A stretch of DNA of 64,000 bases from Anisakis pegreffii (lineage: Eukaryota > Nematoda > Chromadorea > Rhabditida > Anisakidae), in the NCBI GenBank assembly GCA_035041965.1, contig JAPYMA010000414.1, positions 80,271-144,270 of the forward strand, given 5' to 3'. How positions within the stretch are numbered: the first letter of the stretch is position 1; the number at the start of each line of letters is the position of its first letter. Below, piece by piece: positions 24,806-36,040 of this stretch. Both the position numbers and the translations under genes were made by a program. The notes under the pieces are model-generated. The model ran no database searches, had not been told where the DNA came from, and saw only the letters and a list, made by a program, of their open reading frames with translations.

Positions 24806-26101
24806 ATGACCAGTGAGGATGATGCGCGGGCGGAGGCAGAGCGTATTCAGGCTGAGCGACGTGAATATGTGAAGAATATCGGGATTGAGTATCGTTTCGG
24901 GTGTTATGAGGTAATTTTTTGTTTTGTTGGAACTTTTTTTGGTGTGACATTTACCAACTGCGCTGTTCGGACTGACACTGAGTCCAAAATTATGTATTGT
25001 TCCAGGAAAAACGACCAGAATCGTGTCAGCTGCTAGCCGAATATATGGAAGCGATCGAGAAGAACACCAAAGCAGCCTTTCAGCTGTTCAAAAGCAATTG
25101 CGACCAATACGACTACCCGAAAAGTTGCTACAAGTATGCGATGTACCTGCTGGCCGGGAAAGGTAAGTGGACTTCCCCAGGAATTTTGGAAAATCTAAAC
25201 TGAGTAGGTGTGGAAATATGCTGGGAATATGAGAGACGAGCAGAGATAGAAAAGGCGTATGGAAATTGTTTCTTTCGTTTCCTTAGAGTGTGAGCCAAGT
25301 CTGAAGAAAATGATCGAGCCGTTGGAAAAAGCGTGCGAGGCGAATATTCCGGGTGCGTGTCGATATTTGTCGTTGGTCTATTGGAACGGTGAGCCGGATC
25401 GTGTGGCCGACTCGGAAAAGGCGGAAAAATTTATGAAAAAGTGGGTTGGCGCTTGTCCATTTTTTTGAGAAATTTTTGGAATCTTTCCAAATATTGAAAA
25501 ATTCGAATTTAAACAATTTTTATGTGCTTTTTCAGAGCGTGTGAGCTGGAAGACTCGCAGGCATGCTGGCTCCTGAGTACATGGTTCATGGGTCCTACAC
25601 AGAAATTTGTGCATGCCTCCACTGTGAAGAATGAGGTATGTATAGGGATATATTATTTATTGTTATTTTTATTTATTATTGTAGTTGGTTGCTTTTGCAG
25701 TGCTTATCTATTATTAAGATGGTCTCTTATCCTTCAGGACAAAAGTAGAATTGGCCAATTGCCAAGGCGTATGGATCTCGCCTTAGAGTACGGTATAAGG
25801 GCATGCGATCTTCAGGTGCCCCAGTCGTGTGCGAACGTAGGAAGGTGGGTGGTTTAAGTGACATGTTTTGGCATTGTTCCAAATCATTTCAGAATACTTG
25901 GAAGGGTTCCAAGAATTTTTGAAAAAAAGTTGGAAAGGTGCCAGCTTACTAACAAGTAATAATAAAAATTGTTTTAGGATGTATAAACTGGGTGATGGTA
26001 TCGATAAAGATCCAGACAAGGCGAAGGAGTTTTTGGAGAAGGCGAAAGCGATTATGACGAGTATTAAGGAACGAGACCAGCAGACTGGGTTCACTGGTTG
26101 A
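24806..26101 (+). CDS. COA7: COA7-like Sel1-repeat protein (cytochrome c oxidase assembly factor)
   Basis: Cys-rich Sel1-repeat protein of the mitochondrial intermembrane space, needed for complex IV assembly in vertebrates. Six exons: 24806-24910, 25006-25162, 25287-25440, 25536-25635, 25738-25844, 25978-26101; 248 aa (human 231). Colinear landmarks: [98 protein letters not shown] followed by [16 protein letters not shown]. Cys pairs recur once per repeat, consistent with disulfide-linked repeats. No cleavable presequence, as in the family. Exon 3 has a weaker acceptor (TTCCTTAG). AATAAA at 26270-26275 is a plausible poly(A) signal 169 bases past the stop. Confidence 0.93.
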
Positions 26102-26693
26102 GGGCTTGTGGCCTGGTTAATTAGGCTGGCCTGGTGGAAAGCAGTCGTGTGTTGGGTAGTAGTGCTCTTAGAGTTTTGTAGACAACACGGCCTTTGACCC
26201 GGACGGGTCAGATTCCACGTTGAAAGTATTGATTCGCTGATTGAAATTGTAATTTTTGATGATGTTTAGAATAAATTTTGAAGTTTTGTTTTTGTTTTTT
26301 TTTGCAGATTGCAATTTTGCAATCTCATTGATTTGTTGTCTGTTGTTTTTTTTTCGGGTGAATGTTTTGTACGGAGCCTGCAGGATGAGTAGTAGTAGTT
26401 GTTTTTATTGATGCATGCAGCAAAACTCTTACACAGAGAGCATAACGGAATGAGTGAGGTGGAATGAATCTTGTTCGATGGTGTTCTTGCTGCTTTGCCA
26501 GTGTTGCTGTTGTAGACGGTTGTGGTCGGTCGTGTCTGTGGTCTGCTCTCGTCTCTTGTCGTGTTTGATGTCGAAGTGTCCGTTTTTAGCAATGGATATA
26601 TGGATTGATGTGGTGTACATTGTTCCGATGTTGTCGTTGTCGTTGTATGGTTTGTTGCTGTGTGCTGTGAGATTGTCCTTTTGCCGTACGGGT
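26102..26693. other. Convergent 3' region of COA7 and the PHYHIP-like gene
   Basis: Contains the COA7 poly(A) signal (26270-26275). A 146-codon minus-strand open frame (26266-26706) is Thr/Ser/Asn-rich and could be extra 3' coding sequence of the PHYHIP-like gene, but lacks family resemblance. Confidence 0.45.
26270..26275 (+). terminator. Likely poly(A) signal of COA7
   Basis: AATAAA 169 bases after the COA7 stop codon, followed by a T-rich stretch at 26285-26305. Confidence 0.55.
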
Positions 26694-28923
26694 TCACAAA
26701 TTGCATATTACGCAGACCTACAATTGCGGTGGAATTATTGCGAAATGATACAGGTAAGCTTTTAAATTTTTAGATTTCACCCGTTTCATTGACTTAAGTT
26801 AAACTTAATTGAGTCGTGCCTGGTGGATTCGCCACAGGTTAGGTGGACAGAGAAGCAGAGTGGTACATTGTCTAGGTTTAGATTTCTATGGAAAACATTG
26901 CAAGTGAGCTCTTTGAACTTCCTTTGTGGGTGGGAAAAGTAGTGGGGACGGGAAACAGAGATGGGTAAGCCAGTTGGGTAAGTTACCTTGTTGTTGGGTA
27001 AACCGTTGAATCGCGATCGGCCAAATCCCATCGGTTGAACCCGGCTGAGTTGGCCAAGTCGGAGTGGAATGTCTTCGGTGTAGAATAGTTCGACGAATGT
27101 ATTTCTGTTTGCGTTGACGTGTGATAGGATTCGTGTGTTGTTGTTATTGATGTTGTTATTATTGTTAGTATTATTGATCTGACGAACCACTGTGAAGAAA
27201 GGATTTGCGTCAATTTCCATCTTAATCAAATGTTCCGCACAAAAACAGTCAGCCTGAAATATCAGTCCTTTCAGAGTGGGCGATGGCCGGCCCAGTGGGT
27301 TACGTGACGGGTTAGCGAGACCTGAGGTTGGGTTCAGAGGCCTGAGGTTGCTCTTTTGGCGATTTTGTGGGGTCTTGGCAGGACGTGAATACATAAATTT
27401 ACGAATACCATCGAGCCTTCTTTGGTGACCACAATTGTCACGTAGTGTTGTGTGTAATTGCAGTAGAAATCAGCGAAATATAGATTCGTCTGTTCTGGAC
27501 GTTCAATTAGACGTTCGATTGGTATGGTCAGACGACGGTCACCGAAAAATGAATAGCTGCCGCCTCCGAAAGAATATTGACTCCATAGACGAGCCGCGAA
27601 AAATAGTCCTGAACAGGTAGGATTTGGTTATTTGGGACGGACATTTGATCCCGAATGGACAGTTCGCCATGTGGACGTTGCTTCGAGAATTGCCGCCCGT
27701 GAGTGTTGTTTGCGTAGGTGTGAACCGGGGTACGAACCGCCCAGTTGGGAGCGAATGTCCGCGGCAAAATTTTTCATTTGGTCTCCCATCTAACCTTTGA
27801 GTTTTCCGTTGATTGCTGACGCCTCGTGTCCATTCAGGTCTTTCAAATAAGTGCGCATCAACCCTCCGTGATTATTCTGCAAAAGTAACTAGCACTTTGG
27901 GTGAAATTTACCCTCGGCACTTTGGAAAATTAAGATGGAGCGAACTCACCTGAATGTCATCGAAGTATTCATGTGGCTTACAGCGAGTGAGGTTTGTTAA
28001 TTGTGTCATTTTTTGATTCGACCATCGTGTCGCCTTGTTGTATAGTTCAGAGAGTTCGTCTTGTGAGAATACTTCAAAAAATACGATGTTATACTTCAGT
28101 GATCTAAGTCGGGGTTTGAGAAAAGATATAAAGGGTAGAAGAAAAGCCTGTGACACTTACCCACCCCCGTTCCTGCCCATTTCCAGAGGGAAGGTATCGA
28201 GTGAGGCTTGGATGAGGCTAAGGGTCAGAGGAATACTGTAAAACTATGAGCGGATTGTTTCTGGAGACGTACCGGTTCGAACGGTTGTCATGCATCTGGC
28301 TACCACACGATTTTCGCGGTTCAAGTAGACCACATTGATCTGGAATAAAATAATATTCAAGGGAAGAGGATAGCAGGCAGCTCTCTCACCTGATACTCGA
28401 GTCCAGCTCGAAGTGGTCCAAGCCAAGTGTAATATTGGTTGCCCAAAATTCGTTGTGATGTTTCGTGTTCCTTGCTTAGCGCAAACGCCCAACAGGTGTA
28501 ATTGGATGCGAACTCGTCTGCAAAAAAGAAATACCAACCGGAATCCCATCAGAAAATCGGTCAAATGACCCCGCTAGAAAGCTGCCACCCGTCGGGTCAT
28601 AACAGTAATTCAATCGGATACGACGGCTGCAGCTCGGTCGGATGATATGGGTGGATTTTTTCGGGTGTCTGAACGAATCCACTTCAGAGACTGAAGAGTC
28701 TGAGGTCAGTTTTTATGTGTTTCTCACAAACGTTGCCTTCTTTCATAAAAAGCATAGCGTATTGCAGCAGGCTTTCCTGAGCCACTACCTTCTGGGAGGT
28801 ACCTATTTGCTGGAAAGAGCCGTGTCGGTCGTGTCCATATGACCAGCGCTCGCGTTGAATACGCACGTGTGGTGATATAGAGCTGCTGGATTTGCGTTGA
28901 TTCGGAATTTGAATTCCCGCCAT
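26694..28923 (-). CDS. PHYHIP-like (phytanoyl-CoA hydroxylase-interacting protein) homologue
   Basis: Vertebrate PHYHIP binds phytanoyl-CoA hydroxylase and has an N-terminal fibronectin-III-like domain; the molecular role is poorly known. Exons on minus strand: 28803-28923, 28589-28690, 28390-28517, 28273-28339, 27950-28071, 27795-27876, 27409-27608, 26987-27253, 26694-26717; phases close to 370 aa (human about 330). Key matches: GPLRAGLEYQINVVYLN in the FN3-like part, HEYFDDIQ, GGLMRTYLKDLNG, KGLFFAARLWSQYSFGG, and TNLYFADFYCNYTQHY, the family's most conserved stretch, then DCFCAEHL and FVELFYTEDIPL. Exon 8 has an inserted Asn run (NNTNNNNNINNNN) from AAC/AAT repeats. Uncertain points: start (28923, or 29101 with another 5' structure), the intron between 28589 and 28517 (71 bp), and the end (a 24-base last exon ending VCVICNL, or read-through of exon 8 to a stop at 26786). 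Confidence 0.85.
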
Positions 28924-29101
28924 CGTCTCGAGATGGTTTCTCGCCGAATCCCGATTGAAAATCGCCGGCAAACGGCGAACCGCGATCGCATTTTAATGAG
29001 GATATAGAGCTGCCTCTGCGTCTGTTGTTGTGGTTGTTTTGGTGTCGTATAGCGGTGGCAGTGCTTTGGGGCGATGAGGTTGATATCTCCGGTGCGATCA
29101 T
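28924..29101 (-). other. Possible additional 5' coding sequence of the PHYHIP-like gene
   Basis: An open frame starting with ATG at 29101 (MIAPEISTSSPQS) overlaps exon 1 in a different frame. It could be an upstream exon or an overlapping open frame in the 5' UTR. I could not find a phase-consistent junction to exon 2. Confidence 0.3.
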
Positions 29102-29989
29102 TTTAGAGGTTAGTGTCTATAAAATGCATAAGATTTATTTCGAGGGTTCAGTTTTTCGGGTAGCTGGGTATCTTTTTTGGGGTTATGGGTAACTGGATGG
29201 TAGTATTCCTGAAACAAATATCGGAAATTTTAGTGATAATAATAACAGTAATGATAATAATAGTAATAATATTTGCAGGTCTATTCTATTTTGCCGGGAC
29301 CAGCGAGGACTGTATGGTGAAAGAAAGGCGAAAGGAAGAAGGTTGAAGGCAGAAGAATGGGAATCATAAAGCAATGAAATAATCTTTTAGAGCGAACAGA
29401 TTGATAGCTCTTATAAACGTCAATCTTTTGATAAGATCTGCAGTGGAACGCTTTAAAGTGCTGATTCGACGCTTGAAAAAATTTTTATGTGAGCGATCGA
29501 ACTGAAAAAATAAAAAGAAAACTGTAAGCTTCTCGTTGATATGTCTTCGTTTCTTTGTTTCTTTGTTTGTTCATCGGACGTGTTGTGCATGAAACGTTGT
29601 GTTATATCAATAGTAACTATGAATCAAGATGTATTTTAATGTATGATTTGATATGTATTACACACACATTTATATCAATGTATATGATGGTGTAGTATCA
29701 ACAATATGTTTAATATACAAAGCATTAGGCAATAAAGCACTTTGATATTAACCAAAGCCGTAAAACATCCAAAAAAATGGTAGTATAACCAATTGCAGAT
29801 GACGTGTAGATGAATGAAATGATAACCGAGTGATAAGGGAACGTGACAGGAAGCGCAAGGAGCCTTATGATAAGATAGAGGATCAAGAATTATAATCCGG
29901 TTACTGAAATCACCGAACTTGAGGTATGTCTTTAAAATGATTACTCGATATTAAAGAAGTATGGTATTAGTATATATAGAATGTGCTTT

Positions 29990-30080
29990 GGAGGTTGTGG
30001 TCGGTTAGCGCAGTGGTAGTATGATCGCTCTGCCTGCGAGAGGTCGGGGGTTCGATCCCCGCAGCGTCCGCTGGTTTTTT
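29990..30080 (+). repeat. tRNA-derived pol III element (SINE head or tRNA pseudogene)
   Basis: Good A box TAGCGCAGTGG (30006-30016) and B box GGTTCGATCCC (30049-30059) at tRNA spacing, followed by T6 at 30075-30080. The 3' half (GATCCCCGCAGCGTCC) looks like a tRNA T-arm and acceptor strand. The 5' end does not pair with AGCGTCC, the T-stem has an extra G, and the anticodon stem is imperfect without a proper U33. A working tRNA is therefore unlikely. The minus-strand peptide across it (GIEPPTSRR...TTALTDH) is the signature often seen from tRNA-derived repeats. Confidence 0.7.
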
Positions 30081-30635
30081 GTCGTGAGCATTTCTTTTTT
30101 TTAATTTCAAAATATTTGCTCTATAGTATTTGCAGTGTGATCGCTTGATATTCCCTCCAAAAAGTGCTCTCGAGATCAATTTTTTCTTTCTCACAATTTC
30201 GCGCCAATTGTTTCCCTCCTTTCGCGCCATTTTTCAGAGCTATTTAAACTCAACTCGTCAGCGATATTCTGCATTGTTATTAGTTGATGTGACTGCGAGT
30301 GGTTGGTTGCTATGGTGACTTGAGTGAATTATTTCGTTTCGTTTCGTTGTAATTATGCACCGATAGTGTGCGTGTGCAATATTTTATGTGTAAGCAGTAC
30401 ATTAGTAGTATTTATTTTTAGTATGTACTGCTGCTGCTGCTGCTATTATTTATAGTCACCATATCTTATTATTGTTCAGTTTTTATTTATTATTATTGTC
30501 AGTATTCTTATTATTGTTATTACTGTGATTATTATTATTACTTATAGTTAATAGTTTGCAGTTAGGAAGTAATATACACCTGTCGTCTGGTGTTCTGATG
30601 GATTGGTTTTGGATGGATTGATTATGAAATGGTTT

Positions 30636-30784
30636 TGCTATCAAATTGATTATCAATTATCAGATTATCAATTCAATTATCAAATTGATTATCAATTATC
30701 GGATTATCAATTGAATTATCAAATTATCAAATTGATTATCAATTATCGGATTATCAATTCAATTATCAAATTGATTATCAAATA
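30636..30784. repeat. AT-rich tandem repeat (ATTGATTATCAATTATC)
   Basis: Imperfect repetition of TCAAATTGATTATCAATTATC and TCAATTCAATTATC units. The units contain inverted TTGAT/ATCAA halves, so each can fold on itself. Encodes YQLSDYQ-type low-complexity peptide. Confidence 0.85.
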
Positions 30785-32989
30785 TGAACGGAGTTATAAG
30801 TGGAATTGCAGAATAATTTTGAAGAAACGGATAGATCTAAAAGGTATTCATTCCATCTTATATATTCTATCCATCGCTATATGTGCATGCGTTATTGACT
30901 TTGTTTATTGTATAGTGATTAGTTATTTTATTATTATTGTTATGTTTATTGCCGCTTTAATGATATACCATTTTAATGATACATCATTTTATTGTGTACA
31001 GCAGAAGCAAATTACTGCAATAATTCGTAGCAAATGGAGAGTTTGGATTGATTGCGATTGCGTGTGGAGAATATAACAACCAGTTTTTTAGTGGGTAGTG
31101 ACTGACTGACTTGACTGACCGTTTTGGGTGGGAGCTTTATTGTTTTAGGGTAGTTGTTTCGAGTGGTTATTGCTTAGCAGTTTTATTTGCTTTATTATTT
31201 TTATTGAGATGAATATGATAAGTAGAAGTCTCGGGTAGTTGGTGTTCATTTAGGTATTGGAGGGGTAATTGGAGTGATAGTGATAGTGATATTAATAATA
31301 GTGATAATAATGATAATCATATAATTGATGTAATGGTAGTAATAATAATAATGGTAATGATAAATATGGAATATCGGTCAAAATGATATAAATCAGGGAA
31401 TGGAATCGAGTCATAATGCTCTAATTCTTGAGAGTCTTTAATTTAGTGTTGTGATTGATATAGTGGTTATGATACATTATGATACATGAGGGTATCGTGT
31501 GAATGAGATAAGATCTGTATATGTTATTGTATATTATAATGTGGGGTATTAATGGTGATATGGAATAATATAGAATAATTATAGTGATAATAATAATTAT
31601 AGTAGATGGTAGTGATAGTTCTGGGGGTGAGCGTGGCGGTCTTGATGAAGCGAATTTTGGGTATAGATAACTTGGGGGCAGGAGGTCTGGTCGTGATTTT
31701 ATGTGGGTGTGGTGGTGGTTTGGGACGTTGAAATGAACGGAGTGGTGGGTATTTGTGCTGATGCTGAATTAGTTTTGTGGAAATTGTGCAGTAAAGTGGA
31801 GATTTTTTCGTTTTTTTCGAAAATTTGAAAATTTTTCTGTTTACTCATTTTTAGTTTACACATTCGTTAGTGGATGGATGGATGGAATTTTGCTTTGGTT
31901 TGGAATTTGAAAATTTGGAATCGTATTTATTTCCGTTCCAATTTTTTTGTTGTCGTTATAAAAATTTGGCGTTTTACGTCGTTCCGTTCCATTCGACGCG
32001 TTCCATTTGCATTTGAGTTGAGTGATTTGCATTCGTTTTGCGTTGCTTGACGTTATCGGGTGTTTGAGTTTGGGTTTGAGTGAGCGTAGAGAAAGTAAGT
32101 GAAGGAAATGAATCAAATTTTTGAAAATAGGCGATTTTTTTTTGAAAAATTTTTAGAATTTTCAAAATTTCTCGCGGACATTCCACCAAAATCAATTGGA
32201 ATTTTCTCATTTTCTCACAGATTTGCTATTTTCTGGAAAAAATTTTCAATTAATGTAGTAAATAGTGGCAATAATAATAGTGGTAGTAGTGAAATGAATC
32301 CGCCGCAATTGGTTGAAAAAATTTGCGATTGTAAATTCCTCAGCAGCAAATTTTTGGTTCCGAATCGACTAATTTGATTATTTACATTTAATTTTGAATA
32401 TATATTTATTATTTGATATTATTATTTATTATTATTTATATATTTATTATTAATATTATTGTTCACGCTATCTGCGTCAAACATCTTGGATAGATATCAC
32501 AAGCGAAATCGCTTCATTTGAAATCGCTCGCATTCTTTTCCGCACACTATTTTCTTGCAAGGAATTTTTGTTTCGCCATCTCTCCCCGTTATATTTCGCC
32601 ACTGTCGAATTCCTTTCTTTCTCTCTGCACACGCTATTTCCTGTGCTGTTTCGTCTGCTCCTCTTGAAAAGACGCGCACTCTAGGTGAGACGTTCAGGTG
32701 GCGTTTTGCAAATTACAAATTAAACATTTTGAAATCAAATTGAATGAATGCGCATCGCATCAGCAGATGAGGTTTGTTGATATTAATGCGTATTGTCACC
32801 TCTTTGTCTCTTTCTCCCGCTCTCATTCTCTAATTCTCCTCTTTTCTCGTACTCTTTCTGCGGGTCCTTTGGCTGTCTGGTTGTGTTCGCGTTTGAGACA
32901 GAGAGTTCGCTCGTAATAACCGTATTATGAGAGTTAGGAGGCACTGGCTAGGAACGGTTGAAATATTTTATTTGGCCTGAAATTCCCCC

Positions 32990-33270
32990 CTGACCCCTTC
33001 CTCTCGTTAACTCTCCTGAAATATACCCCCTGACCCCCCTTGACTCTTTTATCCTGAAATATACCCCCACCCCCACCTCTCACTCCAGGGGGGTGAGATC
33101 CTAAAATTACTTTTAGGTAGCCTTATCCTATATCTCATATCCCATATGCCTTATAGCCTAATTGTAAGATATGCTGCATATCCTCCTCCTTGTATATCCT
33201 CCGTGTATATACATATCCTTTTATATCCTCCTTGTATATCCTTATATATCCTCGTGTATATCCATGCTCG
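32990..33270. repeat. CCTGAAATATACCCCCTGACC and TATATCCTCC repeats
   Basis: Three copies of a unit CCTGAAATATACCCCC(TGACCCC) at about 32977-33075, then about eight spaced TATATCCT or GTATATCC units at 33178-33265. Adjacent but unrelated simple arrays. Confidence 0.8.
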
Positions 33271-36040
33271 TTGTGTTGTATTTGATAAATCCGTTTGTTA
33301 GTTTAGGGATTTAGGTTTAGTGCATAGATGATAGAAGAGTGATTATAAATGACGCATGAAATTGACATTGGATATTTGGATATATATGTGCGTATAATAT
33401 CCTATAAAGTGGGAGAGAGAGATATGAGTGAGTGGTTTTGAGAGGGAGAGAGCCCACTAGCAATGGAAGAATATAGGCTGATCTGAAATGACATGACTAT
33501 TAGATCAGATTCAACGCAGGGCACAGATTGGCCATGTGAACATATGAATCCAGTAGACAGGAGTGGTCAGTAGGGAGTGACCACTGCTGGTGGTAATGGT
33601 GAGTGACCGTTTGGTGACCATTTGACCACTTGAACATCTGCTCGTTTTGATCTCTGTACTGATCGATCTCATATGGACTTTGGCTGAGGCTTTAGGCTTA
33701 AAAGGTCTTCTCTCGTTCGCCTTTTAAAGATTTGCTCAGGCAGTTGTGCTGAATTGTTCATTGCTGAATATGATGCTTTTCCCGATGATTCCCCAGGGAA
33801 TTGGGTAGAGTAGTTTTCAGGAACATATCGGGTTTTGGGAAGGAATGTTTACCCGTTTTTATACTTTTCACCGTTTGTGATGCACTATTTCGTTTAGTAC
33901 TTTTTGTGTGTTTGCACATTTTATTAGTGTAGCTATAAACGAGTGCGTTTTATTGCGTTATGATTTTATTTGTTTGTTATGTTTATGTTTTAACGTTAAG
34001 AGCGTTAATGCGACGGCTTTATTGGTTTGTTTCTTTAGTGGTGGTGGTGATTGACCTGGATGGTGTGGTGGGGAGTAGGTCGGTTGATTACTCTCCAGAC
34101 ATGGATCTTATGAGCCGATCATGATCCGATCCGATCATTCTGGCCAGGCAGATGGTCAATTTGACTGACTGCTCAGTGTCTGGTGGGTTTAGCCGCTTTT
34201 GGTGGGTAGACTTTACATCGCATTCACATTGAGATTGTTCTGCAGCAGTGCGGTGGTGTGTAGTGTAGTGCTGCTATATTCGTGAAAATTATTTAATTTG
34301 ATAGGTTTGATTATGTCATTATCATTTTTATATTGTTATCGTTATATATTATCATATTATCATTAATATTATTATTATATTATTATTATTGTTATAATTA
34401 TATTATTTTGAATGTTATTATCGTTATATATTATTATATATTGTTATTTTTATCATTATTTATTATTATTATTATTATTATTATGTCTATGATTAGTGTT
34501 ATTCGAAAGTAAATGCGGTTTTCTTTGGTATCACGACGGGCAATAGTTTCTATTTACATTGCTTACTAATGCGCTCGTAAAATTGCGACGTTTTGAGCGA
34601 CGTTATTTGAATTTTTTATTTTTTGTTATTATTATTATTATTGTTATATGTATGATAATAATATACACAATATTGATGTTATTTAATAATATATATCGAT
34701 ATTAATATTATAGATTTATATTATTATAATAATAATATATAATAATAAAATGAGGATATGAATCATAGCACCGTCAGTATTTATTAAAATTAAAAGAAAC
34801 CTTCTAACGTTCAACGAAAATGACACCTTTGGCGCATTTGTTTACGATACGGGATGAGGATTTTGATAGGTAGTGGCTTTGGTTATTATTATTGTTAGTG
34901 TTGTTGTTATAGTTATCGATATGGAGATAGTGTGCCTTTATGTTGGCGTGGTGTTTGGACAGAGACACGAATCGACGGACTGTATTATATTTTATTATTA
35001 TTGATATATGCATAATTATAATAATTAAAAGTATCAATGAGAGGGACGTTGAAATGGCCTTGATTATAATTAATGAATTGAAGTGGAGTGAAGTGGCATT
35101 CGGACTGCTTGTTTGGGATGGATTGTGAATGTGGATAAATTGAGAGGAGTGCGGGGTGATTTCGTATGCGGATTTGTATTCGATTCGGTGGTCGTTTTGA
35201 TTTGGAATGTATTTTTTAGAATGTTTTGATGAATTTAGAGCTGAAATCGTGATGGAGATTGAACTGGATGGATGGTGGGGGGTGTTTAGAGGGGATATCT
35301 TGGGAGTTGGAAGCAGCTTTGGGGGTTTTCGAAGGGTCTAGGGGGATTTTTGGATGGTTTAATGAGCTTATGGAGGGTCTAGGATGGGGTTTTGAGGTCT
35401 AGGTTCAAGAAAGTGTATGGAGGTGATTGGGTGATAGAGGTGAATTGTATAGATTTTTTTTTTGGAGACACGATGAGATGCCTTTTTTGTGGAATTTGAG
35501 AATTTGCACGCATATGGTTTAAAATACTATGATTAATATTAGTATTAGTATTGGTTTTTGCGGTCAGATTAGCATTTTGAAATATTTTCGGCATGAATGT
35601 ATTCCATTTTGGTATTTGATGGCGTATAGAAGGTATATGACAGATGGGTGGTTATCATGCGATAGCGTGTATTGGAATGCCTTCGTTATCATTGAATTGT
35701 GTTGTTGATAAAGACTTAAGAAGGATGCTTAAGGAATGGGCATGCTTTAAGATTAGAGGAAGGGCATTGCGCTTGATGTGCTGACAGTATTATTTATTTA
35801 TTTATTGCTGTCTCTTTGAGATTTTAGGTGATAGTTTTGGTTTTTAGTTGCCTTTTGCTTTTTGCTTTACGTGTTAGATATTATATAAGAATTGTGTCGT
35901 AGCTATTGCAGCAAGAGTACTTTATATATTTATTCGTCGTTTGTGACTGATTTGTAATGTTGAGTTGTTTAACGAAATGAAGTAATAGTGATCGTATTGT
36001 ATTGTAATTGTAGTTGTATTTGCAGATTTTGTTCCTAAGC

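Larger units (their letters stand above)
29102..36040. other. Long gene-poor region upstream of the leucine-rich adaptor-like gene
   Basis: AT-rich with many TTA/TAA runs. Apart from the tRNA-derived element I see no conserved exon. CT-rich, less AT-rich stretches at about 32470-32700 (ending in a donor-like CTCTAG/GTGAGA at 32682-32687) and 32800-32930 could be 5' untranslated exons or promoter of the downstream gene; this is a guess. A 157-codon frame at 30603-31076 is produced by the ATTATCAATT repeat and is not a gene. Confidence 0.45.

Noticed and set aside
26266..26706. 146-codon Thr/Ser-rich minus-strand open frame
   Set aside because: Low complexity and no PHYHIP resemblance; kept only as a possible 3' extension of that gene.
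29997..30070. Functional tRNA gene
   Set aside because: Acceptor strands do not pair, the T-stem has an extra base and the anticodon loop lacks U33, so it is reported as a tRNA-derived repeat.
30603..31076. 157-codon plus-strand open frame rich in Tyr, Gln and Ile
   Set aside because: It follows the ATTATCAATT tandem repeat and then AT-rich DNA; no protein-like composition.
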